A program made the translations under genes and the position numbers. The notes below the pieces were generated by a model, which made no database searches, was not told where the DNA came from, and saw only the letters and a program-made list of their open reading frames with translations. A stretch of 64,000 nt of DNA from Luteirhabdus salina (GTDB taxonomy: Bacteria > Bacteroidota > Bacteroidia > Flavobacteriales > Flavobacteriaceae), in assembly GCA_025384855.1 (NCBI GenBank), contig JALAHT010000003.1, forward strand, positions 186,001-250,000, written 5' to 3'. Below, in pieces: positions 37,159 through 46,560 of this stretch. Position 1 is the first letter of the stretch. The number at the start of each line of letters is the position of its first letter.

Positions 37159-37959
37159 GTGCTCAAAATTCCATTTCCTTTCGACTCAAAGCCATGGCAC
37201 CACCTGTTATTAGCCCTTGGACTGGCAATATGGGTGTTTCTGTTTCTTTTCTTTACCGAGCCATTGGACGTCGGGGAACTGTCAGATGCCGAAAAGTTTA
37301 CCTACTCACCCTTATATGCTTTGGCCGAAGGAATTTTATACTGCTTACTGATTCCCGTTCAAAAGTATGTGTTTAACAAGGGAGATACACGATGGACAGT
37401 TGGTAATGAGCTTTTTGTATACGGTATTTTCGCGTTGATTTCTTTTATAGGAACCCGAATGATATATCTTTATGTAGTAGTTCCCTATGAGCCTAATCCG
37501 TATTCAATTAGTACTTTTTTACTTCACATTTTTCTACCCGCCTTGGTAACCGTGTTGCCGATTGTTGTATTTGGAAGATGGGCCCTCGGGAAGTATGCTT
37601 CGAAGAAAGCCGAAGCCACTAAGGTTGAAATTAGAGGGGAAGGAAATTATGAAAGCCTAAAATTGTTTTGGGACGACTTAATTTGTGTGAAGGCTGACGA
37701 TAATTATGTTGAAGTAGTTTTTTTGAACAATAAGGATGTTTCCAAACAATTAATTCGAACAAAACTATCAGCGGTAGAAAAAGCGATTCCCGACTTACTT
37801 CGTACCCATCGTTCGTATCTTATAAATCCACTACACTTTCAACAGTTCAAAAAAGACAACGGAAAATTATCGGTAGAACTTAGTCTTCAACAAACAGTCC
37901 CCGTTTCCAAAACAAATACTTCAAAAGTAAAAGAAGCATTATTTACAGCAACCGATTAA
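37159..37959 (+). CDS. LytTR-family regulator with four-helix membrane domain
   Basis: 266 residues from a GTG start. Four hydrophobic helices (about 14-32, 52-68, 86-106, 120-142) are followed by a C-terminal LytTR DNA-binding domain (about 160-262) with IRGEGNYESLKL, ICVKADDNYVEVVF, LLRTHRSYLINP and VPVSKTN. There is no receiver or kinase domain, so membrane sensing and DNA binding are in one chain. A pair of near-identical sequences with a 21-bp period, the known LytTR operator geometry, lies 30-60 bp after its stop and before the next gene. Confidence 0.9.
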   Translation: MLKIPFPFDSKPWHHLLLALGLAIWVFLFLFFTEPLDVGELSDAEKFTYSPLYALAEGILYCLLIPVQKYVFNKGDTRWTVGNELFVYGIFALISFIGTRMIYLYVVVPYEPNPYSISTFLLHIFLPALVTVLPIVVFGRWALGKYASKKAEATKVEIRGEGNYESLKLFWDDLICVKADDNYVEVVFLNNKDVSKQLIRTKLSAVEKAIPDLLRTHRSYLINPLHFQQFKKDNGKLSVELSLQQTVPVSKTNTSKVKEALFTATD

Positions 37960-37984
37960 AAATTGCCATTTTTCACTTTAAACA

Positions 37985-38020
37985 TTCACCACAAGAAACG
38001 GTCATTTCGCCACAAACCAC
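37985..38020 (+). promoter_or_regulatory. Putative LytTR operator: direct repeat with 21-bp period
   Basis: TTCACCACAA (37985-37994) and TTCGCCACAA (38006-38015) match at 9 of 10 positions with exactly 21 bp between equivalent bases. LytTR dimers typically bind two 9-bp direct repeats separated by 12 bp, which is the same period. The site lies between the LytTR gene and the S41-like gene. Confidence 0.45.
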
Positions 38021-38098
38021 CTGTTTTATTGGGATTACCACATTCTTGATACGTAGCTTTGAACAAACGCAATAATAATCATTCAAATTCTATTCGTC

Positions 38099-39346
38099 AT
38101 GAAAACAACAATCATCACCTTCCTTTTTCTTTTTATTTTCAGTATTTCTTTTGGCCAGTCAACTACCTGCGATTGTAAAAGTGACTTGGATTTTTTAGTT
38201 GAAAAGATGCGCGATATGCCTTCCTATAAACATCAAATAAAAAAGGTGCGAAAAGAAGCCGCTTTCAATACGTACTATGAAACGCTTTCAGCTGAAATGA
38301 AGGAACCCATCTCCGTTTCAGAATGCTTTTTGAAATTGAACGAAATGATGAATATTCTGGACGATAACCATGCCTATATTATCGATACCAACACCTATCT
38401 ATCAAAGGAAGCATATGAAGATGAAGCACAGTTAAATGCATATTTGCAATCTGAGTCCTATAAAAATCATCCAAAAACAACAAAAAGTTTGGATTCGCTT
38501 CAAAAAGTGCTTTCCAATAAGCCCTTTGATAGTGTTGAGGGTATATATACCTATGATGATTCACAAACCGTTGGCATTTACAAAACAGATGCAGACCAAT
38601 ATGAGGTAGCGATATTAACTACTGAAAAGCCAAATTGGGAACGTGGCCACTTATTGATGACAATTTTTCCAACAGATAAGGGAAGGTACGATGTTATGCG
38701 CTATCGCGAAATCGGTCGCGGTCTGTTATACGGTAAAAACTTCTTGCATTATAATGGCCGTCTGTGGGACCTTCGGAAGGATACTACCGCTGTCGACTAT
38801 AGCTTAGCGCCGAAAGAGCAGTCTGACTGGGAGTTTCAACAACTGAACGAAACCACCCAATACCTTTACTTTGGAAGTTTTAGCAACAGAACCGAAAATG
38901 TGGAAGCCTATGAGCGGTTCTACGAGCGTGTGAAAGATTCGTTGACGGCCCCAAATATAATCGTTGATCTTCGCAATAACAGTGGTGGAAACTCAAAGTA
39001 TTCCGATCCTTTTGTAAAGTTACTTCGTAAGAGCAAAGCGAAAATTTATGTGCTCACCAATTCCTATTGCGGAAGCAATGGTGAACAAATGACGCTGAAG
39101 CTGAAGGAGTTGAACAATACTACACACGTAGGACAGGTAACAAGAGGAACTTTGGCCTATGGTATCAATTACGGACGAACCTATACTACTCCATCGGGTA
39201 ATTTCAAGGTTTTGCCTACCGATATGGACTTCCACCGAAAAGTTTTTGAATACGAGGAAACCGGTATCGTTCCCGACATCACCTTCGATTTTTCCGAAGA
39301 CTGGATCGATCAAGCCTTGGATGTAATCAATACCGAGATGCCTTAA
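38099..39346 (+). CDS. Secreted S41-like peptidase family protein
   Basis: 415 residues with a signal peptide (1-19, ending SFGQ). An N-terminal helical region (about 20-130) precedes the S41 catalytic fold (about 260-400), with IIVDLRNNSGGNS, KIYVLTNSYCGSNGEQMTLKL (parts IYVLTNSYC and GSNGEQ) and a late VPDITFDF. The Ser in CGSNGE is at the nucleophile position, but the usual hydrophobic TSSA context is replaced, and no PDZ domain is seen, so activity is uncertain. It follows the putative LytTR operator and is convergent with hisIE, with 1 bp between them. Confidence 0.78.
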   Translation: MKTTIITFLFLFIFSISFGQSTTCDCKSDLDFLVEKMRDMPSYKHQIKKVRKEAAFNTYYETLSAEMKEPISVSECFLKLNEMMNILDDNHAYIIDTNTYLSKEAYEDEAQLNAYLQSESYKNHPKTTKSLDSLQKVLSNKPFDSVEGIYTYDDSQTVGIYKTDADQYEVAILTTEKPNWERGHLLMTIFPTDKGRYDVMRYREIGRGLLYGKNFLHYNGRLWDLRKDTTAVDYSLAPKEQSDWEFQQLNETTQYLYFGSFSNRTENVEAYERFYERVKDSLTAPNIIVDLRNNSGGNSKYSDPFVKLLRKSKAKIYVLTNSYCGSNGEQMTLKLKELNNTTHVGQVTRGTLAYGINYGRTYTTPSGNFKVLPTDMDFHRKVFEYEETGIVPDITFDFSEDWIDQALDVINTEMP

Positions 39347-39347
39347 T

Positions 39348-39956
39348 TCAGGAAGAGGCACCATGTCTGGCGCGAAGGGTATTGGCAACATCTTTAATGC
39401 CCAAGCCCTTCGCTTCCAATAACACCATAAAGTGAAAAAGCAAATCGGCGCTTTCGTTTAAAAAAGCTAGATCGTTTTCATCCTTTGCTTCAATAACGAC
39501 TTCCACAGCCTCCTCTCCCACTTTTTGGGCAATGGCATTGATACCTTTTCTATAAAGCGACGCCACGTATGACTTTTCTTGCTCTGGATTTTCCTTCCGA
39601 TCTTTCAAAACCTTCGCTAGGTCATCCAAAAAACCGTAAGAGGGTTCATTGGATTTCCCCCAGCAGGTGTCTGTACCTTTGTGACAAACAGGCCCATCAG
39701 GTGTTACGGTTACCAATAGCGCGTCTTGGTCGCAATCGGCTTCCATCGATACCAAATTGAGGTAGTTGTCGGAGGTTTCGCCTTTTGTCCACAGTCGCTT
39801 TTTACTTCTACTGTAGAAGGTTACTTGATTTGTTTCTTTGGTTTTTCGAACCGCTTCTTCATTCATAAAACCAAGCATCAAAACGGTTTTTGTTTGCGCA
39901 TCTTGAATGATAGCAGGGATTAGGCCATCCTCATATTTGTCGAATTGTAATTCCAT
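39348..39956 (-). CDS. hisIE: Bifunctional phosphoribosyl-AMP cyclohydrolase / phosphoribosyl-ATP pyrophosphatase
   Basis: 202 residues. The N-terminal HisI domain has MLGFMNEEA, TFYSRSKKRLWTKGETS and the zinc Cys residues in DCDQDAL and CHKGTDTCW. The C-terminal HisE domain (about 110-202) is helical with KVGEEAVEVVIEAK. It catalyses steps 2 and 3 of histidine synthesis. It is the last gene of the operon, 10 bp after hisF. Confidence 0.97.
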   Translation of the reverse strand: MELQFDKYEDGLIPAIIQDAQTKTVLMLGFMNEEAVRKTKETNQVTFYSRSKKRLWTKGETSDNYLNLVSMEADCDQDALLVTVTPDGPVCHKGTDTCWGKSNEPSYGFLDDLAKVLKDRKENPEQEKSYVASLYRKGINAIAQKVGEEAVEVVIEAKDENDLAFLNESADLLFHFMVLLEAKGLGIKDVANTLRARHGASS

Positions 39957-39966
39957 AATAATAGTT

Positions 39967-40722
39967 TTATATCCGAACAGGGATTCCTTGTTCCGATAAG
40001 GTTTGTTTTAAAGTTGAAATCTTTATTTTTGAAAAGTGAAAAACACTGGCTGCAAGGGCTGCATCTGCTTTTCCCTCCACGAATATGTTTGTAAAATGTG
40101 AAATGGTTCCGGCGCCACCTGAAGCGATAATCGGAATGTTTACAAGCTCGCTAAGTATTGAAAGCGCCTTGTTGGCGAAACCGTTCTTGGTGCCGTCATG
40201 GTCCATTGAGGTAAAAAGGATTTCCCCAGCGCCACGCCGTTCCACTTCTTTTGCCCAATGAAACAAATCGAGCTCAGTAGGGACTTTTCCGCCCACTAAA
40301 TGCACTTTCCAATCGCCTTCTACCTGTTTCGCATCGATAGCGACAACAATGCATTGTGACCCGAATCCCGTTGATAGTTCCGTAATCAAATCAGGATTTT
40401 TTACTGCTGCAGAGTTAATCGCCACCTTATCGGCACCATTTTGAAGCAGTATCGAAACATCTTCAACGCTACTAATGCCGCCACCAACTGTAAATGGTAT
40501 ATCAATGGCTTCAGCAACCTTCAACACGAGATCGGCCAAGGTCTTTCGGCGTTCTTCCGTAGCCGAAATATCCAAAAACACCAGTTCGTCGGCCCCTTCC
40601 TCACTGTAACGCTTCGCCAGTTCCACCGGATCGCCGGCATCGCGTAAGTTGACGAAATTGACACCTTTCACGGTTCTACCGTTCTTCACATCTAAACAGG
40701 GAATGATTCGTTTGGTAAGCAT
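39967..40722 (-). CDS. hisF: Imidazole glycerol phosphate synthase cyclase subunit
   Basis: 251 residues, a full (beta/alpha)8 barrel starting [20 protein letters not shown]. The catalytic Asp in CLDVK and the second Asp in VAIDAKQ are present, with phosphate-binding VGGGI and ASGGAG loops. It works with HisH to make IGP and AICAR. It starts 3 bp after hisA ends. Confidence 0.97.
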   Translation of the reverse strand: MLTKRIIPCLDVKNGRTVKGVNFVNLRDAGDPVELAKRYSEEGADELVFLDISATEERRKTLADLVLKVAEAIDIPFTVGGGISSVEDVSILLQNGADKVAINSAAVKNPDLITELSTGFGSQCIVVAIDAKQVEGDWKVHLVGGKVPTELDLFHWAKEVERRGAGEILFTSMDHDGTKNGFANKALSILSELVNIPIIASGGAGTISHFTNIFVEGKADAALAASVFHFSKIKISTLKQTLSEQGIPVRI

Positions 40723-40725
40723 GGG

Positions 40726-41469
40726 TTATGATTTATTTTTTAAGATGAATGTTTCCAATTCCGATAGGGAAATCCTGTTTTCATAAATCGCTTTTCCCAA
40801 AATAGCACCTTCACAACCAATTTCAGCAAGTTCCGAAAGGTCTTGCAAACTGCTCACCCCTCCGGAAGCGATAAGTTTTATATACTTCTTCTCTCTTTTC
40901 AGTTCTGAAAGAATATGACCATACAGGTCGACAGCTGGACCTTCCAACATACCATCTTTTGAAATATCGGTACAGATACAATAGCGAATACCTTTTGCTA
41001 CATACTGCTGAAGAAAAGGAATCAATTTTTCTTCGCTTGTTTCTTTCCAGCCATGGGTGGCAATCGCTCCGTTTCGCACATCGGCTCCCAAAATGATTTT
41101 TTCGGCGCCGTACCGTTGAAGCCATCCCAAAAAGGTTTCGTGTTCGGTTACGGCTATGCTACCGCCCGTAATCTGTTGCGCTCCGTTTTCAAAAGCGATT
41201 TGAACATCGGTATCCGACTTCAAACCACCACCAAAATCGATTTGTAAGGAGGTTTTAGTTGCTATTTGCTCAAGCACCTTATAATTCACGATATGTTTGC
41301 TCTTCGCACCGTCTAGATCCACTAAGTGGAGATGTTCGATACCATGTCCTTCAAATTGCTTGGCGACCTCCAGCGGGTGTTCATTGTATATTTTTTGGGT
41401 ACTGTAATCGCCTTTGGTAAGGCGAACGCATTTTCCTTCAATAATATCTATGGCAGGGATTAATCTCAT
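40726..41469 (-). CDS. hisA: ProFAR isomerase
   Basis: 247 residues, a barrel related to His[18 protein letters not shown] carries the general-base Asp, DFGGGLKS and SGGVSS are phosphate loops, and [12 protein letters not shown] contains the general-acid Asp. It performs the Amadori isomerisation of ProFAR. Its start overlaps the hisH stop by one base (TAATG). Confidence 0.97.
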   Translation of the reverse strand: MRLIPAIDIIEGKCVRLTKGDYSTQKIYNEHPLEVAKQFEGHGIEHLHLVDLDGAKSKHIVNYKVLEQIATKTSLQIDFGGGLKSDTDVQIAFENGAQQITGGSIAVTEHETFLGWLQRYGAEKIILGADVRNGAIATHGWKETSEEKLIPFLQQYVAKGIRYCICTDISKDGMLEGPAVDLYGHILSELKREKKYIKLIASGGVSSLQDLSELAEIGCEGAILGKAIYENRISLSELETFILKNKS

Positions 41470-42056
41470 TATAATTCGATAAAGTTCTTTAATAGTTGAG
41501 CGCCCACTTTTCCACTTTTTTCAGGGTGGAATTGAACGCCATAAAAGTTTTCATTCTGCAATGCTGTTGAGTAAACATCTCCATATTCCGAACTGGCAAT
41601 TGTTTGCTTGCAGACGGGAGCATAATAACTATGTACTAAATACATATAGCTGTTTTCTAAAATTCCTTTAAACAAAGGTGACTTCACGTTTGAAACCGTG
41701 TTCCAGCCCATTTGGGGCACTTTCACTTCAGGGGTAAAGCGCTTTACCTCAACATTAAAAATGCCTAAGCCTTTAACATCATCTTCCTCGGTTTTGGAAC
41801 ATAATAACTGCATACCCAAGCAAATACCCAAAACAGGCTGTGTTAAGTTTGGAATAAGGGTGTGAAGAGAAGCTTCTTTTAATTTCTCCATGGCACTACC
41901 CGCGCGTCCGACACCAGGAAAGATGACTTTTTCAGCATTTTTAATAATAGTGGAATTGTTGGTAACCATTACCTCTTTCCCCAGTCGATTAAAAGCAAAT
42001 TCCAGGCTCTTAACGTTTCCAGCACCGTAATCGATAATAACGATTTCTTCTTTCAT
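41469..42056 (-). CDS. hisH: Imidazole glycerol phosphate synthase glutaminase subunit
   Basis: 195 residues, class I glutamine amidotransferase. The nucleophile Cys is in GICLGMQLL, and the His-Glu pair in [21 protein letters not shown] at the N-terminus is characteristic. It supplies ammonia to HisF. The gene begins directly after the hisB stop. Confidence 0.97.
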   Translation of the reverse strand: MKEEIVIIDYGAGNVKSLEFAFNRLGKEVMVTNNSTIIKNAEKVIFPGVGRAGSAMEKLKEASLHTLIPNLTQPVLGICLGMQLLCSKTEEDDVKGLGIFNVEVKRFTPEVKVPQMGWNTVSNVKSPLFKGILENSYMYLVHSYYAPVCKQTIASSEYGDVYSTALQNENFYGVQFHPEKSGKVGAQLLKNFIEL

Positions 42057-43193
42057 CTATAACATTCCTTTTGTGGTGGGCAACATCATTTTATCGGTAT
42101 CTCGGGTAATGGCAGCTTTGATGGCTTTGGCAAAGGCCTTAAAAATAGCTTCAATCTTATGGTGCTCATTGGTTCCCTCGGCTTTGATATTGAGATTTGC
42201 CTTGGCGCCATCTGAAAAAGATTTAAAAAAGTGTACAAACATTTCGGCTGGCATTTTTCCTATCATTTCACGTTTGAAGTCCGCTTCCCAAACTAACCAG
42301 TTTCTTCCTCCAAAATCAATCGCTACTTGCGCTAAACTATCATCCATCGGCAGGCAAAAGCCATAGCGTTCAATGCCTCGCTTATCTCCAAGCGCTTCAG
42401 CAAAAGCTTCCCCCAGCGCAATGGCGGTATCTTCAATGGTGTGGTGTTCGTCGACTTCAAGGTCGCCTTTCACATGTAGGGAAAGATCGACACCACCGTG
42501 ACGTGCCAGTTGATCCAGCATATGATCGAAAAAGGCGATGCCGGTTTCAATAGTTGATGTACCATTCCCGTCAAGTGTAAGGTCTATGTGAATGTCGGTT
42601 TCATTTGTTTTGCGGTGAAGACTAGCGCTGCGATTCTTCTTCACCAAAAAATCATAAATGTCTTGCCATCGTTGGGTGGTAATTGAAATATAAGACCCAA
42701 GTTCCTTGTTTGAAACGGTAGTTTCTGAAGCGCCCATTTCGATATGAGAATCGATAAAAATTCCTTTGCAGCTCAAGTTTTTGGCGAGTTCCATATCGGT
42801 CAGTCGATCGCCAATCACAAAGGAATTCTCCAAATCGTAGACTTCCAAAAAATACTCCTGTAGCAATCCGGTATTCGGTTTTCGTGTATCGGCATTGTCC
42901 TTTGCGAAGGTTTTGTCAATTTTAATATCTTGAAAGACAATTCCTTCTTGTTCAAAACTCGATACGATGAAGTTTTGGATCGGCCAGAACTGTTCCTCTG
43001 GAAAGGAATCGGTCCCTAGACCGTCCTGATTGGTCACCATCACCAGTGTATAATTGGTTTCCCGTGCTATTTTTCCCAAATAGGTGAAGACCTTCGGATA
43101 GAATTGAAGTTTTTCAAAGGCATCCAATTGTTCATCACTTGGCTCCAACACCAAAGTGCCATCCCGATCTATAAATAATACTTTCTGTTTCAT
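42057..43193 (-). CDS. hisB: Bifunctional histidinol-phosphatase / imidazoleglycerol-phosphate dehydratase
   Basis: 378 residues. The N-terminal HAD phosphatase (about 1-165) has FIDRDGTLV with the nucleophile Asp, and GDRLTD. The C-terminal IGPD domain (about 185-378) has FFDHMLDQLARHG, DEHHTIEDTAIALG and EGTNEHHKIEAIFKAFAKA-type metal motifs. It catalyses steps 6 and 8. The fused form is shared with gamma-proteobacteria and other Bacteroidota. Its start overlaps the hisC stop by 4 bp. Confidence 0.97.
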   Translation of the reverse strand: MKQKVLFIDRDGTLVLEPSDEQLDAFEKLQFYPKVFTYLGKIARETNYTLVMVTNQDGLGTDSFPEEQFWPIQNFIVSSFEQEGIVFQDIKIDKTFAKDNADTRKPNTGLLQEYFLEVYDLENSFVIGDRLTDMELAKNLSCKGIFIDSHIEMGASETTVSNKELGSYISITTQRWQDIYDFLVKKNRSASLHRKTNETDIHIDLTLDGNGTSTIETGIAFFDHMLDQLARHGGVDLSLHVKGDLEVDEHHTIEDTAIALGEAFAEALGDKRGIERYGFCLPMDDSLAQVAIDFGGRNWLVWEADFKREMIGKMPAEMFVHFFKSFSDGAKANLNIKAEGTNEHHKIEAIFKAFAKAIKAAITRDTDKMMLPTTKGML

Positions 43194-44251
43194 CTGTCTA
43201 GTTTCTGAAGTGTTTCAATAAGCTTTTTATTCTCTTCTGAAGTACCCACCGTAATCCGCAAACCATTTTCACATAAGGGTTGATTTCCGCGATAGCGCAC
43301 TACAATTCCGTTATCGATAAGTTGTGAATACCGCTTTTTGGCATCTTCAACTTTCACGAGTAGAAAATTAGTTTCAGAAGGAACGATCTTTTCAACAAAA
43401 TTTAGTTGAAGTAATTGTTTAAGTAACTCCTTTCGCTCCTTTATTATTGAAGCCTTATAGCTTTCAACTCTATTTTTGTTCGTCAAAGCAACTAACCCTT
43501 TTTGTTGCGTTAGGCTATTCACATTATAAGGTGGTTTTATCTTTTGAAGCAGGGAAATAATCTCTGTTGAAGCATAGCACACGCCTAATCGAATGCCGGC
43601 AAGTCCCCACGCTTTCGAAAAGGTTTGGGTAACGATCAGATTCGGAAATTCGTGAAGCCGATGAATCCAACTTTCCGTGGTTGAAAAGTCGATATAGGCT
43701 TCATCTAACACCACAATTCCAGAAAAGGCATTCAGCAGTCGAACCATATTTTCTTCTGAAATGATGGTGCCGGTAGGGTTATTAGGTGAACATAGGAACA
43801 ATAGCTTCGTTGTTTTTGATTGTTGTTGAAGGATTTCTTCAACTTTAGGTTGAAAATCGTCGTCCATAACAATCACCTTCACCGAAACCGCATTGATGTT
43901 GGCCAACACCTCATACATCCCATAGGTTGGTGGCGTTATAATAACGTCATCCGTTTCAGGTTCACAAAACACACGAAATATCAGGTCTAGTAGTTCGTCA
44001 CTTCCATTTCCCAATAGGATTTGAGATGGGTCGACGTTCTTTACTTCACTTAATTTTTCACGTAAGGTGGTATGATGCGGATCGGGATAGCGATACAATT
44101 CTGGATTGCCCAACGGATTTTCATTCGCATCCATAAAGGTCATAGTAGATGTCGTATCTGAAAACTCATCCCTTGCCGATTGATAAGGCTTCAATTTAAG
44201 AACCCGCTTTCGTGCCAAGTCGGAGGCTGAAAATGATTTCATTTCTTTCAT
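43190..44251 (-). CDS. hisC: Histidinol-phosphate aminotransferase
   Basis: 353 residues, PLP-dependent aminotransferase fold I/II. The PLP Lys is in TQTFSKAWGLAGIRLG. SPNNPTG and DEAYIDFS are the cofactor-contacting motifs, and the end has the substrate Arg in LRITVG. It converts imidazole acetol phosphate to histidinol phosphate. It overlaps hisD and hisB by 4 bp each, so translational coupling is likely. The start could be M1 or M4. Confidence 0.96.
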   Translation of the reverse strand: MKEMKSFSASDLARKRVLKLKPYQSARDEFSDTTSTMTFMDANENPLGNPELYRYPDPHHTTLREKLSEVKNVDPSQILLGNGSDELLDLIFRVFCEPETDDVIITPPTYGMYEVLANINAVSVKVIVMDDDFQPKVEEILQQQSKTTKLLFLCSPNNPTGTIISEENMVRLLNAFSGIVVLDEAYIDFSTTESWIHRLHEFPNLIVTQTFSKAWGLAGIRLGVCYASTEIISLLQKIKPPYNVNSLTQQKGLVALTNKNRVESYKASIIKERKELLKQLLQLNFVEKIVPSETNFLLVKVEDAKKRYSQLIDNGIVVRYRGNQPLCENGLRITVGTSEENKKLIETLQKLDR

Positions 44252-45546
44252 GATACGTTCGATTTTAAAGATTCCAATCGAAGGGAAACCGCGTTTTTAT
44301 GGGCTTCCAAGCCCTCTGCTGCGGCCATGGTTTCAATTGCTGGTCCGATGGTCTGTAAGCCTTCAGCCGTAATCTTTTGAAAGCTGATATTTTTCTGAAA
44401 ACTATCCAGGCCAATACCGCTATACTGTCGCGCAAATCCGTCTGTGGGGAGTGTATGATTTGTTCCAGAAGCATAATCGCCCGCGCTTTCAGGAGTAAAC
44501 GGTCCCAAGAATACCGAGCCTGCATGTTGAATACCGTTTGCGAAGTAATCTTCATTTTCTGCAATAATGATACAGTGTTCTGGTGCATAGGCATTGATAA
44601 TGGCCAATGCTTCGGTCTCATCTTTTACCAAAATCGAAAGTGATTTCTCAAGTGCTTGTTTTGCAATGGCTGCTCTTGGAAGTTCTGCTAATTGCTCTTG
44701 TAACGCTTTCGCTGTCTGTTGAAGCATAGTATTCGAAGTGCTAATCAATAGCACTTGACTATCCGGCCCATGCTCGGCCTGACTGAGCAGATCGGATGCT
44801 ACGAATGCTGGGCTTGCCGTTTCATCAGCGAAGACCAAAACTTCAGACGGACCAGCGGGCATATCGATGGCCACACCTTTTTTGGTCGCCAATTGTTTGG
44901 CTACCGTTACATATTGATTCCCAGGGCCAAAAATTTTATCGACAGCAGGAACCGACTGCGTTCCGAAGGTCATAGCCGCAATAGCCTGCGCACCACCTAC
45001 AGCAAAAACTTGCGTTACGCCGCAACGTTTTGCAGCATAAAGTATTTCCGGAGCAATTTCTCCATTAGCTTGAGGAGGCGTACAAAGAACGATCTCCGAG
45101 CATCCTGCAATGGTAGCTGGAATCGCAAGCATCAGTACAGAAGAGAACAACGGTGCCGAACCTCCTGGAATGTACAATCCAACCTCTTCGATAGGACGTT
45201 TTTCTTGCCAGCAACGGACTCCTTTCTGGGGTTCTACTTCAATTCTGCCTTGTTGTTGGGCACTGTGGAAGGTATGGATATTTTGATACGCCATTTCGAT
45301 GGCCTCTTTTAATGCGTCAGGAATTGTTTCATCCTCTAACGATATTTCATCCATTGAGACCTTTACTTCAGTCAAGGAAACGGTATCGAACCTTTCGGTA
45401 AAACGAAGCAACGCGGCATCCCCTTCCCTTTCCACAGTATGCATAATGGAAAGTACATCAGGTTCGATTTCAGATAATGAAGCAGATGGACGCTTCAGGA
45501 TTTTCGAGTAGGATTTTGGATCTGGATATTTCAATAACTTCATCAT
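44248..45546 (-). CDS. hisD: Histidinol dehydrogenase
   Basis: 432 residues from the ATG at 45546, which overlaps the hisG stop (ATGA); an in-frame ATG at 45570 would overlap hisG by 28 bp and adds residues not expected in the family. GLYIPGGSAP, MPAGPSEVLV, QAEHGPDSQ with metal Gln and His, and YAPEHCII with the catalytic Glu-His are conserved. It makes the last two oxidations to histidine using NAD and Zn. Confidence 0.96.
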   Translation of the reverse strand: MMKLLKYPDPKSYSKILKRPSASLSEIEPDVLSIMHTVEREGDAALLRFTERFDTVSLTEVKVSMDEISLEDETIPDALKEAIEMAYQNIHTFHSAQQQGRIEVEPQKGVRCWQEKRPIEEVGLYIPGGSAPLFSSVLMLAIPATIAGCSEIVLCTPPQANGEIAPEILYAAKRCGVTQVFAVGGAQAIAAMTFGTQSVPAVDKIFGPGNQYVTVAKQLATKKGVAIDMPAGPSEVLVFADETASPAFVASDLLSQAEHGPDSQVLLISTSNTMLQQTAKALQEQLAELPRAAIAKQALEKSLSILVKDETEALAIINAYAPEHCIIIAENEDYFANGIQHAGSVFLGPFTPESAGDYASGTNHTLPTDGFARQYSGIGLDSFQKNISFQKITAEGLQTIGPAIETMAAAEGLEAHKNAVSLRLESLKSNVS

Positions 45547-46400
45547 ACCACCATTTTTTCTATCGGACATACTAAGATTCCTTCGGCTCCGGCCGCTTTC
45601 AGCGAATCGATAACGTCCCAGAATTCATCTTGATTCACTACCGAATGAAGACTGCTCCACCCCTCTTTTGCCAAGGGCAGAATGGTCGGACTTTTCATGC
45701 CAGGTAACAAATCCATGATGGCGTCCAGCTTCTCGTTTGGCGCATTTAGCAACACATACCGATAATCCTTACCCTTCAACACCGCACGAATGCGGAATAG
45801 AAACTTATCCAATACTTTATTTATCTCCTCAGGTAAGCGGGGTGAAACTGCCAAAACCGCTTCACTCTTCAACAGTACTTCGACTTCTTTCAAATTATTT
45901 TTGAAGAGCGTACTACCGCTACTAACAATGTCGCAAATGGCATCTGCCAGTCCGATGTTCGGAGCGATTTCGACACTACCGTTAATGATGTGAAGTTCAG
46001 CCTGGATGCCTTTTTCATTTAAAAACCGCTGTGTCGTAACCGGATAGGAAGTCGCGATTCTTTTTCCGTTTAAGTCTTCAACCGAATCGTATTCAAAGAT
46101 CTTTGATACGGCAAGCGACACGCGACATTTAGAAAAGCCAAGCCGTTCTGCTATTTGGATATCGTCGCCTTTTTCAACCAAGAGATTCTCCCCAATAATA
46201 GCGCAATCGACTACGCCATCCTTTAAATATTGCGGAATGTCCCCATTTCTAAGGTAGAAGATTTCCAATGGAAAGTTCTTGGCAGGCGCTTTTAATTGAT
46301 CCTTCCCATTATCAATATGGATACCACAGTTTTTCAACAGTTGGAGCGAATGGTTGTGAAGTCTGCCCGATTTTTGGATCGCAATTTTTAATTTTTTCAT
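45543..46400 (-). CDS. hisG: ATP phosphoribosyltransferase, long form
   Basis: 285 residues from the ATG at 46400; the earlier in-frame ATG at 46424 lies in the attenuator terminator. KIAIQKSGRL opens the protein, DAICDIVSSGSTL is the PRPP-binding loop, and a C-terminal regulatory domain (about 210-285) makes it the long form, so no HisZ is needed. It catalyses the first, feedback-inhibited step. It is the first structural gene after the hisL attenuator. Confidence 0.97.
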   Translation of the reverse strand: MKKLKIAIQKSGRLHNHSLQLLKNCGIHIDNGKDQLKAPAKNFPLEIFYLRNGDIPQYLKDGVVDCAIIGENLLVEKGDDIQIAERLGFSKCRVSLAVSKIFEYDSVEDLNGKRIATSYPVTTQRFLNEKGIQAELHIINGSVEIAPNIGLADAICDIVSSGSTLFKNNLKEVEVLLKSEAVLAVSPRLPEEINKVLDKFLFRIRAVLKGKDYRYVLLNAPNEKLDAIMDLLPGMKSPTILPLAKEGWSSLHSVVNQDEFWDVIDSLKAAGAEGILVCPIEKMVV

Positions 46401-46422
46401 AGAAATTGAATTAGCATAAAAC

Positions 46423-46457
46423 AAAAAGCCCGTTTGAGAATGCTCAAACGGGCTTTT
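46423..46457 (-). terminator. his operon attenuator terminator
   Basis: Stem AGCCCGTTTGAG (46427-46438) / CTCAAACGGGCT (46443-46454), extended by three A-T pairs to 15 bp, with loop AATG. On the minus strand it is followed by TTTTTGTTTT. It sits 23 bp before the hisG ATG and 29 bp after the leader peptide stop. TGAGC in its first arm is complementary to GCTCA in the 3' part of the leader coding sequence (46499-46503 on the plus strand), a possible antiterminator contact of only 5 bp. Confidence 0.85.
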
Positions 46458-46485
46458 ATAGGGTTATAAATATACATACACCTAT

Positions 46486-46545
46486 TTACCACCTCGCATG
46501 AGCGAATTGGAAAATATGGTGATGATGTACAAAAAGTGTCTTCAT
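46486..46545 (-). CDS. hisL: his operon leader peptide
   Basis: A 19-codon reading frame, MKTLFVHHHHIFQFAHARW, with four consecutive His codons and a fifth further on. It lies between a TATATTTG box and the terminator in front of hisG. In classical attenuation, ribosomes stall at His codons when charged tRNA-His is scarce, which prevents terminator formation. The peptide is too short for most gene finders. The His run, its place and its strand make chance unlikely. Confidence 0.88.
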   Translation of the reverse strand: MKTLFVHHHHIFQFAHARW

Positions 46546-46552
46546 TTGAGTT

Positions 46553-46560
46553 CAAATATA
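46553..46560 (-). promoter_or_regulatory. -7 promoter box of the his operon
   Basis: On the minus strand this reads TATATTTG, a perfect TAnnTTTG match, ending 7 bp before the hisL ATG. The predicted transcript would have almost no 5' untranslated region before the leader peptide. No clear -33 TTTG was seen. Confidence 0.5.
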
